Below, in pieces: positions 53,233 through 61,240 of a DNA stretch of 64,000 bases (its first letter is position 1; each line of letters starts with the position of its first letter). The notes below the pieces were generated by a model, which was given only the letters and a program-made list of their open reading frames with translations, searched no databases and had not been told where the DNA came from. The DNA comes from Phycisphaerales bacterium (GTDB lineage: Bacteria; Planctomycetota; Phycisphaerae; Phycisphaerales; SM1A02), in NCBI GenBank assembly GCA_009691915.1, contig SIAD01000007.1:19929-83928 (forward strand). Direction: 5' to 3'. A program made the position numbers and the translations under genes.

Positions 53233-54384
53233 TCAGCCGACCAGTCGTAGGACTTCGCGGGCGACATCAAGGGTCGATGCCTTGCCGCCGAGGTCGTAGG
53301 TGCGGACGGTGCCTTCCTTGATCACTCTCGCGACCGCCGACTCAAGCCGCGACGCCTTGTCCGACTCCTTGAGCCAGTCGAGCATCATCTTGGCGGTCAG
53401 CAGCATGGCGATCGGATTGACCTTGTACTGCCCCGAATACTTGGGGGCGCTCCCGTGTGTTGGTTCGAAAACCGCGTAGGTGTCGCCGAGGTTCGCGCTG
53501 GGTGCGAATCCGAGTCCGCCGATCAATCCCGCGCACAGATCACTCACGATGTCGCCGAACATGTTTTCCGCCACGAGCACCGAGTAGTCCTGCGGGTTCT
53601 TGAACATCCACATGCAGATCGCGTCGATGTTGGCCTCATCGGCCCAGATCTTCGGATACGCCTTGGCCACTTCACGGAAGCAGCGCGTCATCAGTCCGCC
53701 TGTCTCACGCAGCACATTGGGCTTCTCGATGAGAGTGACGCGTTTGCGGCCGGTGGCCTGAGCGTAGGCAAAGGCCTGCGAGCAGATGCTGGTGCATCCC
53801 TTGGTGCTGACGATTCGAGTCGACAGTGCGACACTCTCCAGCCCCTTCGCCTTCCACGGCTTCATCTTGGGATTGAGTGAGAGGGCCTCATAGACCGACT
53901 CCGGCAGGGGGAAGAACTCCACGCCGCCATACATCCCCTCGGTGTTCTCCCGAAAGACGATCTGGTCGATCGGAATCTCGCCTCCGCCCGGATTGGTGAT
54001 GAGATTACCCCTGAAGTTGAGGGGATTTCCGGGGTAGCTGCGGCACGGGCGCATGTTCGTGTGGAGATTGAACATCTGCCGGAGCTTGACGATGGGCGAA
54101 AAGTAGACGAGACCCTTCCCCTTGAGTTCCGGGATGAGTTCCTCCTTGGCCTCGTCCTGGGGCTTGCTTGTGATCGCACCGAAGAGTCCGCATGTCGTTC
54201 CTTCGAGCGCCTTCACCGTTCGATCCGGGAGCGCATTTCCTTCCTTGCACCAAAAATCCCATCCGATGTCACATGGGATGTACTCAGCGTCGAGCTTCAT
54301 GCCGTCGAGGACGATTCGGCACGCCTCCATGACATCGTTGCCGACTCCATCTCCTGGCATCCATGCGATCCGGTACTTGGACAT
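53233..54384 (-). CDS. Isocitrate/isopropylmalate dehydrogenase family, probable isocitrate dehydrogenase
   Basis: 383 aa from the ATG at 54384 (AGGAG 8 nt upstream). Signatures: IAWMPGDGVGNDVMEA, LHTNMRPCRSYPG, VFRENTEGMYGGVEF, and the metal/NAD region NMFGDIVSDLCAGLIGGLGFAPSANLG with EPTHGSAPKYSG. Likely NAD-dependent and of the IMDH-like subfamily. Its place between aconitase and PrpD-like genes suggests isocitrate as substrate; homoisocitrate or 3-isopropylmalate are alternatives. Confidence 0.85.
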   Translation of the reverse strand: MSKYRIAWMPGDGVGNDVMEACRIVLDGMKLDAEYIPCDIGWDFWCKEGNALPDRTVKALEGTTCGLFGAITSKPQDEAKEELIPELKGKGLVYFSPIVKLRQMFNLHTNMRPCRSYPGNPLNFRGNLITNPGGGEIPIDQIVFRENTEGMYGGVEFFPLPESVYEALSLNPKMKPWKAKGLESVALSTRIVSTKGCTSICSQAFAYAQATGRKRVTLIEKPNVLRETGGLMTRCFREVAKAYPKIWADEANIDAICMWMFKNPQDYSVLVAENMFGDIVSDLCAGLIGGLGFAPSANLGDTYAVFEPTHGSAPKYSGQYKVNPIAMLLTAKMMLDWLKESDKASRLESAVARVIKEGTVRTYDLGGKASTLDVAREVLRLVG

Positions 54385-54462
54385 TGCGAGCTTCTCCTGA
54401 ATTTTTGCGTGTGAAAGGGGGTGGGATGGTAGCAACGCCCGTCACCTTTTTGGGCATCCGGA

Positions 54463-56433
54463 TCAGCCCCGAAGGCGCGCGGCGATCAGAGCCTCGGCGC
54501 CCCCGGCGACGATGAGTTCCTGCGCCGCCGGACTCAGCGGGGGGAATGTGAACTCCGCGCCAGCAATCCTCAGCATCGATGTCGTGTAGTCGATCATTGC
54601 CGCAGGTGCGATGGCAGTCAGCGCACCCTTGGTGAGCGTTGCCCGCAGATGCGCGACGAGTTCGGGACACTCAAAGACGACGAATCCGTTATTGAACGCG
54701 TTGCGCTTGTAGGTCTCCGAGAAGCTCGCCGCGATCACGCACGGGATCCCCTTGAACTTGAGGGCGGTCGCCGCCTGCTCGCGGCTTGATCCTGAACCGA
54801 AGTTGAGCCCGCCAACGACGATGTCACCGGTCTTGTAGAGCGCGTTGAACCCAGGGTCGTAATTCTCGAAGGTGACCTCGGCCATCTGCGCCTTCGTGAG
54901 ATCGTCACGATAGGTGTGCTTGCCGGCGTAGATGCCGTCCGTATTCAGATTGTCCTTGTCGAGGAAGAGGATCCGTCCTTCGACCCGCGCTGGGAATCCA
55001 GCAATGACGGTGACGGTGCCCGCAGGAGTTGCTCTCGACTTCGCACGGCGGATCGCCGTCCCCGCGGTCTTGTTCGCAAACGGCTCCGGCGCGCAGATGT
55101 ACCCCGCGAGCGCGCTCGCTGTAACGACGGCGGGGGAGGCGAGGTAGACCTTGGCGTCCGGATCTCCCATGCGCCCCTTGAAGTTCCGGTTGGTGGCGCT
55201 GATCGCCGTCTCGCCCTTTCCGACGAGTCCTCGTCCTAGGCCGATGCATGTTCCGCATCCGGGCGGCAGCGCGATCGCGCCCGCTCCGACGAGTGCCTTC
55301 CAGTCGCCGCTGGCCTCCGCCTTCGCCTGCACCTCCGCGCTGGCCGCGGCGAGATAGAACTCGACGCCGGGTGCGACTCTCCCTCCCTTGGCCCTTACGA
55401 CATCGGCGGCATCGTGAATATCGGAGAGGCGCGCGTTGACGCACGAGAGGAGGTACGCCTTCTGGACGGCAACTCGCCTGACCTCCATATCGGGCAGAGA
55501 CACCATCGTCTTGACATCATTGGGACCGGAGACATGCGGGACGACGCTTGCGAGTTCGAGTTCGAGCTCGATGGCGTAGTGCGCCTCAGCATCAGGGGCG
55601 AACGCGGCGCGGTTCCTCCACCATTTGTCGATGTCGGAGGCGGTGTATCCGGAGCGGCTCAAGGCGCCGCGCGTTCCGGGACGACGATCAGATGCGAAGG
55701 CAGGGATGCGCGACCGCAGATACGCGACGGTCACTTCGTCGAACGGGAAGATGCCCGCCAGCGCCCCCCACTCTGTAGTCATGTTGGCGATCGTCATGCG
55801 CTCGTCCATCGAAAGTGAGGCGGCGCCGTCCCCGACGAACTCGACGGCGTGGTTGAGAACCTCGTCCTGATTGAACAGCCCGCACAGGGCAATGATCACA
55901 TCCTTGCCGGTGACTCCAGGGGAGAGTCGCCCCCGCAACAACACGCGGGCGACCTGCGGCACCTGCCACCAGGTGATTCCTGTCGCCCAGATACTCGCCG
56001 CATCGGTGCGCACGACGGGCGTTCCGAGTGCGGCGACCGCACCGTAGAGGTTGGAGTGCGAGTCGCTCCCGACGACGAGTGCGCCCGGGACCACATAGCC
56101 CTGTTCCACCATGACCTGATGACTGATCCCCGTCCCCGCGGGGTAGAAGTCGATCCCATGTTCGCGCGCAAAGGCCTGAATCTTCGCATACTTGCCCAGA
56201 TTCTCCGCAGACAGATTCTGGATGTCGTGGTCGATCGCAAAGACCGGCTGGGCGGGGTCGGCGATCCTGGTGGCACCTATCTGCTTGAACTTGGGGATGA
56301 CCGCGCCGGTGTTGTCATGGGTCATCACATGACGGGGGCGGATGGAGACAAAGTCGCCGGCGCGCAGTTCTGCGCCGCGTGCAATCCCGTCCGCATGGAC
56401 GGAAGCGATCTTCTCGACGAGGGTGAGTCCCAT
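54463..56433 (-). CDS. Single-chain aconitase/homoaconitase-type hydratase
   Basis: 656 aa from the ATG at 56433. The [4Fe-4S] Cys are C331 (LLSCVNARLSDIHDAADVV), C393 and C396 (PPGCGTCIGLGRGLVG). The fourth domain, after about residue 490, contains GLNFGSGSSREQAATALKFK and NAFNNGFVVF. The large and swivel domains are fused in LeuC-LeuD order, as in homoaconitases and single-chain aconitases. By context it interconverts citrate and isocitrate; homocitrate or isopropylmalate substrates cannot be excluded. Confidence 0.88.
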   Translation of the reverse strand: MGLTLVEKIASVHADGIARGAELRAGDFVSIRPRHVMTHDNTGAVIPKFKQIGATRIADPAQPVFAIDHDIQNLSAENLGKYAKIQAFAREHGIDFYPAGTGISHQVMVEQGYVVPGALVVGSDSHSNLYGAVAALGTPVVRTDAASIWATGITWWQVPQVARVLLRGRLSPGVTGKDVIIALCGLFNQDEVLNHAVEFVGDGAASLSMDERMTIANMTTEWGALAGIFPFDEVTVAYLRSRIPAFASDRRPGTRGALSRSGYTASDIDKWWRNRAAFAPDAEAHYAIELELELASVVPHVSGPNDVKTMVSLPDMEVRRVAVQKAYLLSCVNARLSDIHDAADVVRAKGGRVAPGVEFYLAAASAEVQAKAEASGDWKALVGAGAIALPPGCGTCIGLGRGLVGKGETAISATNRNFKGRMGDPDAKVYLASPAVVTASALAGYICAPEPFANKTAGTAIRRAKSRATPAGTVTVIAGFPARVEGRILFLDKDNLNTDGIYAGKHTYRDDLTKAQMAEVTFENYDPGFNALYKTGDIVVGGLNFGSGSSREQAATALKFKGIPCVIAASFSETYKRNAFNNGFVVFECPELVAHLRATLTKGALTAIAPAAMIDYTTSMLRIAGAEFTFPPLSPAAQELIVAGGAEALIAARLRG

Positions 56434-56465
56434 GGGTGGCTCTCGTAGTGTGCCTAGACGGACGC

Positions 56466-57104
56466 CTACTTCTTCGTGCCGCGCTTGCCAAGCCACTTCG
56501 CAATGTCGAAGTCCACGAAGTCCGCGTGATGGAAGATGATCGACTCGATCGACCGCTCCATCTTGTCGCCTTCGTGGCTGTGAGTGGCAATGATGTGCAT
56601 CACTTCGCCCGGGACGGAGTGTTTGTAGGCAAGCGCGACTCCGGTAAAGGGGTGACGCACCTGCTGACCGAAAACTCCCTGGATGACCGTGCCCGAAGCG
56701 TCCTTGTCGAACTCCAGCGGCTTGCCGCAGTCAGCCAGCAGGGCGCCAGCAATCAGAAAGTCCCTGTTGATCGGGATCGCGCAGCGGAAGCTCGTCGCCA
56801 GAACATCAGCGATGGCGATGCACTGCAACGCGCACGAATTGAGATGCTCCACGAACGACATGTCGATGTCGCCCGCCAGCAGTGTGAACTTGACCGCCCG
56901 CAGCTCGTCAAAGGTCCAACCCTTGCCACCGCAGCCCGTGGTTATGGCCTCGTTCCAGACGGCGGCCACCTTGGTGCGCAGGGAGGCATCCTTTATGAGA
57001 GTGAGGCTGGGGAAAAGCGTGGCGATCTCTGCGACGCCGTAGCGCGCGCTGGACGGGGAGGTGGTGGGTGTTGTCATACTTGTCATTGCGGGTGTGCCAG
57101 TCAT
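56466..57104 (-). CDS. HD-domain-like protein with altered metal motif
   Basis: 212 aa from the ATG at 57104, coupled to the aclA stop (ATGA). Residues about 85-205 follow the HD pattern: FVEH, then LLADCGKPLEFD where HDxGK is expected, HPFTGVALAYKHSVPGEVMH, THSHEGDKM and HHADFVDFD. The first His of the HD doublet is Ala, so hydrolase activity is doubtful. It lies between aclA and aconitase. Role unknown; a regulatory or ligand-binding function tied to citrate metabolism is inference. Confidence 0.65.
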   Translation of the reverse strand: MTGTPAMTSMTTPTTSPSSARYGVAEIATLFPSLTLIKDASLRTKVAAVWNEAITTGCGGKGWTFDELRAVKFTLLAGDIDMSFVEHLNSCALQCIAIADVLATSFRCAIPINRDFLIAGALLADCGKPLEFDKDASGTVIQGVFGQQVRHPFTGVALAYKHSVPGEVMHIIATHSHEGDKMERSIESIIFHHADFVDFDIAKWLGKRGTKK

Positions 57105-58819
57105 GGACTCGTTGGAAGTGTGCGCGTCGGCGGGCCGTCGTACCCGTGGTTCACCGGGTCGATTCGGCGCATCGGTCGCTCGCGTGTCTGCTCCTCGACG
57201 ACATGCGCGACGAGACCCGGCGTGCGGGCAATCATGAAGATTCCGTTGAACACCGCGGGGCTGATGCCGACATCGGCCAGAATCGCGCCGATCGCGCCGT
57301 CGACATTGATCGGCAGCGGCTTCTTTTGATCGGCGAAGCACTTCTCGACGGCGCGTGCGGCCTTCATGAGTTCGCCGTCCACACCGGCGGCCTTGGCGAG
57401 CTCGAAGAGCTTGGTCGTGCGGGGATCTTTGGTGTGATAGCGGTGGCCGAACCCAGGCATGCGGTCGCCCGCCTCCTTCATCGCGGCAAGATGGCGCGAT
57501 GCCGCCTCGTCGAGCGAGAGCGATTCTCTCGTCGCGCGATCGCAGATCCGTCGCAGCTCTCTGGCACAGTCCTCGATCGCGCCCCCGTGGTGGCGGTTGA
57601 TCGACATGATCCCCGCGGCGACCGCCGCGCTCAACGAGGCGCCCGTTGAAGCAACCGTCCGTGCCGCGAGCGCGCTCGGGGGAGTGGCACCGTGGTCAAT
57701 CGACGCGACGAGTACTGCGTCCATCAGGGTTCCGATTGAGGGCGACGGGAGTTCGCCGGTCAGGATGAGATGGACCGCCGCCCCGAACGAAGCGCGTCCC
57801 ATCAGATCCGCGATGTCGTAGCCACGCACGGCGACCTTGTTTGGCTCGATGCAGGTGATCGCGGTGTGCCACTGCGCGTTTCGTTCAGCTTCGCTCATGA
57901 GGCTCCTTCCATTCATTCTCTCAAGAACCGCGACCACCGCGCCGGGTAAGTCGCCGAATGCGTCAACGACCGTCGCCCCCGCCTCGCGCAGTGCTTTCAC
58001 CTTGCCCGCGTGGGTCCCGCGACCACCTTCAATGATCGCCCCTGCGTGGCTGAACCGCGTCCCCTCGCGCGCCGCCTTCCCTCCGATGTATGCCACTACG
58101 GGCTTCAAGATCCTTCGCTCCTTGATGAGCGAGGCCAGTTCCTCCTCCTGAGTCGAGCCGATCTCTCCGAAGATGACAATGGCCTCAGTGGCCGGGTCCG
58201 ACTCGAACAGGAGTGCCGCCTCGGGGATGCGGATCCCCAGCACCGCGTCGCCGCCGATGTGCACGATCGTCGAAATGCGCACCCCCGCCTGAGAGAGGTA
58301 GTAGCCGGTGCTTGAGGCCATGCCACCCGAGCGACTGATGATGCCCACACCGGCCGGGACGCCCGGCTTGAACCACTGTCGCGCACTCTCCGCGCGGCCG
58401 CCGATCATGCCGATGACTGCCTTGCCCGGGCTGAGTGCGCCGAGTGTGTTTGGTCCGAGGAATCGCGCGTCGTTGGCCTTGGCCGCAGCGGCAATCTCCA
58501 TCGCGTCCCAGACAGGAACACGGTCGGGGACGAGCACGGTGAGTGTGACCCCCGCGTCGAAGGCCTGGATGGCGGCGTCCTTCACACCCGCGGCAGGGAC
58601 AAAGAGAACGGAGATGTCGATCCCGCCGAGCGCATCGACCGCCTCCCTTGGCGTGTTGAAGACCGGGACGCCGAGGACGACCTGACCGCCCTTGCCGGGC
58701 GTGACTCCGCCCACGACCTTTGTTCCATACTCCTTCATGAGGCGTGTGCGCGCCTGGCCTTCTCGCCCGGTGATTCCCTGCACGAGAACCCGTTTCGTCT
58801 CGTCGATCAGGATGGCCAT
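57101..58819 (-). CDS. aclA: ATP-citrate lyase alpha subunit (SucD-like + citrate-synthase-like fusion)
   Basis: 572 aa from the ATG at 58819, sharing one base with the aclB stop. Residues 1-305 are SucD-like: VLVQGITGREGQARTR, FLGPNTLGALSPGKAVIG, and H258 in FSHAGAIIEGGRGTH, the phospho-His site. Residues 330-550 are citrate-synthase-like with H411 (NRHHGGAIED), H459 in MPGFGHRYHTKDPR, and D507 in NVDGAIGAILAD. Together with AclB it would make citryl-CoA from citrate, ATP and CoA and cleave it to acetyl-CoA and oxaloacetate. Chlorobium AclA is 608 aa. Confidence 0.88.
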   Translation of the reverse strand: MAILIDETKRVLVQGITGREGQARTRLMKEYGTKVVGGVTPGKGGQVVLGVPVFNTPREAVDALGGIDISVLFVPAAGVKDAAIQAFDAGVTLTVLVPDRVPVWDAMEIAAAAKANDARFLGPNTLGALSPGKAVIGMIGGRAESARQWFKPGVPAGVGIISRSGGMASSTGYYLSQAGVRISTIVHIGGDAVLGIRIPEAALLFESDPATEAIVIFGEIGSTQEEELASLIKERRILKPVVAYIGGKAAREGTRFSHAGAIIEGGRGTHAGKVKALREAGATVVDAFGDLPGAVVAVLERMNGRSLMSEAERNAQWHTAITCIEPNKVAVRGYDIADLMGRASFGAAVHLILTGELPSPSIGTLMDAVLVASIDHGATPPSALAARTVASTGASLSAAVAAGIMSINRHHGGAIEDCARELRRICDRATRESLSLDEAASRHLAAMKEAGDRMPGFGHRYHTKDPRTTKLFELAKAAGVDGELMKAARAVEKCFADQKKPLPINVDGAIGAILADVGISPAVFNGIFMIARTPGLVAHVVEEQTRERPMRRIDPVNHGYDGPPTRTLPTSP

Positions 58820-60402
58820 CAGTTCGCCCCTCCTGCGAGCGCGGGTGCGGCTGCGGCGTACACAGAACCGGTCTCGAGTGCGGCGAGCCCTGGGATGTCG
58901 AGTTCCAGAAAGAACCCGTCGATCCCTGCGAGGAGGCACTCGACATCGCACGCAAGAAGTTCAGAGTCCTTGCCAGCGAATTCTTCGGCGGGAAGCGCCA
59001 TGGCGGGCACACCTCCACGGTCAGTGACCAACCCGCCGGAGTGGGCCGTCACGGCCGACGCAATGTCGCCCCATCGCGGTGTGTCTATCCATACGCGACC
59101 AGCGCGCACTTCGAACTTCGTGGCGCCAGGCGAACCGACGAACGCCGGGCGTCTCGGCGAGCGCGGTCGCCAGACAGTCGAACCCGCCTCGTCAACGAGT
59201 GCGGCGAATCGCGCGGCAACTTCCGAGGGCGTGTCAGTTTTTCGGTACCCCTCGACCATTGCGCCAAGTAGCGCACCCATCCGCGCGAGGATGTCGACGG
59301 CTCGATCCTCGGTGTTACCTCCGAGACGGATCACCGCCGGAATGTCAAGATCGAGTTCCCAGAATGCCTTCGCAAGCCCATACGCCGACCAGTACTGCTC
59401 CTGACTGGCGACACCCGATCCAGAGCCGAAATATCCAACGAGATCTGGCTGGGCAAGAATGATCCGGCTCGCGCGGTAGACCTTGGTCGCCGACGGATTG
59501 CCGCTCGTGTCCGTGAAGTTTGCGATCGTGAATCCTGCCGTGACAATCGCGTCCATCGACATCATCGACCCGCCGCCACCGGCCCCGTGGAACCCAACGA
59601 GCCCCCGCGAACCCTTCACTGCAGCCGTCGCCAACTGCGCGAAGTAGAAGGTCCCGCGATGGTCCGCTTGTTCGGCGGCGTAAGCGACCCGTTCCAGCGC
59701 AGTCGGTGGATGATCGAACTCGCGCGCGATCTCGATGCCGAGTTCCGGATGGCGAGCGACCGCGTAGTCGTCGATGGTGATGCGACAGTCGGCGGCAACG
59801 AAGGCACCGTCGGTGGTCAGGACAAGCGGGTTGATCTCGAGGGAGCGCGCCTCAACAGCGCGCGCGGTGCCAAACAGACCCACGATCGCAGCGCGAAGGG
59901 CCTCTTCGTTCGCCGCAGAAAGCCCGCATCCAGCGGTCGCGTGCGCAAGTGCAACGGGATCGGGGCCATGCGTCGGGTCGCACGGGATTCGCTTCGTTGA
60001 GGCAACCCGCTCCTCAATGCCGCTCCCACCGCCCTGGGCAAATAGGATCATCGGAGCGCGCGCCGCGTCGTCGATTGCCAGCGACAGGAAAAACTCCCGG
60101 GCAATGTCGAGTTTCTCCTCCACAAGCACGCACTCGACGGGGAACTGGCCGACCCTCATGGCGAGCATCCGCGCGGCGTGGGCGCGCGTCTCCTCGGGGG
60201 TTCGTGCAAAGGCGACACCGCCGACACCCGCCCGCCCAGTCATCCATGCCTGAATCTTGACGACGACCTCGCCCCCGTTGCCAATCAACTCTGCCGCAGC
60301 CGTTGCCGCAAGCTCCGCAGTCGGCGCCGCGTGGCCTCTCGGGATGGAGAATCCGTGCCGGGCGAGGATCGCCTTGCCCTGAAATTCATGAAGCCGAGCC
60401 AT
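58819..60402 (-). CDS. aclB: ATP-citrate lyase beta subunit (SucC-like ATP-grasp) with C-terminal extension
   Basis: 527 aa. Residues 1-400 are SucC-like: LHEFQGKAILARHGF, VVVKIQAWMTGRAGVGGV, LVEEKLDIAREFFLSLAID (ATP-grasp), LEINPLVLTTDGAFVAADCR and GFHGAGGGGSM. A further 117 residues (411-527, starting near WRPRSPRRP) have no counterpart in SucC or in Chlorobium AclB (about 400 aa). Paired with aclA by a 1-nt overlap. A TAGAAT box lies 9 nt before the start. It is the first gene of the leftward carbon cluster proper. Confidence 0.85.
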   Translation of the reverse strand: MARLHEFQGKAILARHGFSIPRGHAAPTAELAATAAAELIGNGGEVVVKIQAWMTGRAGVGGVAFARTPEETRAHAARMLAMRVGQFPVECVLVEEKLDIAREFFLSLAIDDAARAPMILFAQGGGSGIEERVASTKRIPCDPTHGPDPVALAHATAGCGLSAANEEALRAAIVGLFGTARAVEARSLEINPLVLTTDGAFVAADCRITIDDYAVARHPELGIEIAREFDHPPTALERVAYAAEQADHRGTFYFAQLATAAVKGSRGLVGFHGAGGGGSMMSMDAIVTAGFTIANFTDTSGNPSATKVYRASRIILAQPDLVGYFGSGSGVASQEQYWSAYGLAKAFWELDLDIPAVIRLGGNTEDRAVDILARMGALLGAMVEGYRKTDTPSEVAARFAALVDEAGSTVWRPRSPRRPAFVGSPGATKFEVRAGRVWIDTPRWGDIASAVTAHSGGLVTDRGGVPAMALPAEEFAGKDSELLACDVECLLAGIDGFFLELDIPGLAALETGSVYAAAAPALAGGAN

Positions 60403-60411
60403 GAATCGCCC

Positions 60412-60417
60412 ATTCTA
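60412..60417 (-). promoter_or_regulatory. -10-like box upstream of aclB
   Basis: Minus-strand TAGAAT, 9 nt before the ATG at 60402, in the 34-bp gap after the DinB-like gene. Differs from TATAAT at one position. -35 is weak. Confidence 0.4.
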
Positions 60418-60436
60418 GGGGAAGCCGCGTGTCGGC

Positions 60437-61030
60437 TCAGCGCGTTGCGGTGCTCAGTGCCTTCGGGGGATTGATGGGGAGAATCCGTGCGAATCCGAGG
60501 GCGCGCCTCAGATCCGCCAGTTGCCCGGCATGCATCCCGTTGTGGACGGCAATGCGAATGACCAGCGAGGCGATTTCCTGCTGGTTCCCGCCCCAGTCGA
60601 TCGTTCCGGCTAGTCGCTCGGTAGTGGTCTGTGAGAGCGTGGCAGCGAGGTCCGCGGTCGCGTTCTGAAACGACTCACGCCCACGCGCGAGGGTTGGGTA
60701 GTGATTTGCATGAGGCGACGGGGTCGAGTCCTTGGCGATTTCCTCAATGAAAAACCACTGTGGCTCGATGAGGTTGGAGGACGCACTCCAGCAGCCGGGC
60801 TGGAAGTCACTCGCGCGCGGCGCCGGAGCGCCGATCAGCTGGGCGAAGCGGGCCATGGTGAAGGCGCAGTGCCCGAGCGTCCAGATCGGGTGGTTGGGGA
60901 GCGAGGCGACCTGGGCCGCTCGGGTTCCATCGTCGAATCCGGCTAGAAAGCGCAGGAGAAGTGGGGCGCTCTCCACGATCATTCGGGCGTAGATCGAACG
61001 GTCGGTCGGTGTTGTGTCGTGGCTGGTCAT
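60437..61030 (-). CDS. DinB-family protein
   Basis: 197 aa from the ATG at 61030. The DinB four-helix metal-binding pattern shows as NHPIWTLGHCAFTMARF in the second helix and VIRIAVHNGMHAGQLADLRR in the last, with three His (GH, HN, MH) as metal ligands. DinB-fold members include thiol-dependent S-transferases (bacillithiol or mycothiol type) and proteins of unknown function. It is 34 bp upstream of aclB and may share its transcript. Confidence 0.78.
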   Translation of the reverse strand: MTSHDTTPTDRSIYARMIVESAPLLLRFLAGFDDGTRAAQVASLPNHPIWTLGHCAFTMARFAQLIGAPAPRASDFQPGCWSASSNLIEPQWFFIEEIAKDSTPSPHANHYPTLARGRESFQNATADLAATLSQTTTERLAGTIDWGGNQQEIASLVIRIAVHNGMHAGQLADLRRALGFARILPINPPKALSTATR

Positions 61031-61110
61031 GCCCCCAGTATCCCAGAAGTGCGTCAAAATCTGCGAACCCCGCTTGCCTCGCCGCGTACCAATCCGACAT
61101 TACGGTTGCC

Positions 61111-61209
61111 ATGGGCAAGAATCAGGGTCCAAACACAGTTCATCGAGTCCTCATCGCCGCCTTCAGCCTCTTCATGGGGATTCTGCTGGCCCGCACGATG
61201 GGGTTCTGA
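61111..61209 (+). CDS. Possible 32-aa single-pass membrane peptide
   Basis: MGKNQGPNTVHRVLIAAFSL followed by FMGILLARTMGF and a stop. A polar/basic start precedes one hydrophobic helix ending in an Arg-containing tail, as in small membrane peptides. It lies alone in the 211-bp gap between the DinB-like gene and the heparinase-like gene. No ribosome-binding site is clear, so this may be a chance ORF. Confidence 0.3.
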   Translation: MGKNQGPNTVHRVLIAAFSLFMGILLARTMGF

Positions 61210-61240
61210 CTTCAAGTCCCGGTGGTCAATCAGCAGGCGT

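Noticed and set aside
48244..60402. Claim of a complete reductive TCA cycle
   Set aside because: ATP-citrate lyase and SDH are visible, but the ferredoxin-dependent carboxylating enzymes are not, so autotrophy cannot be concluded.
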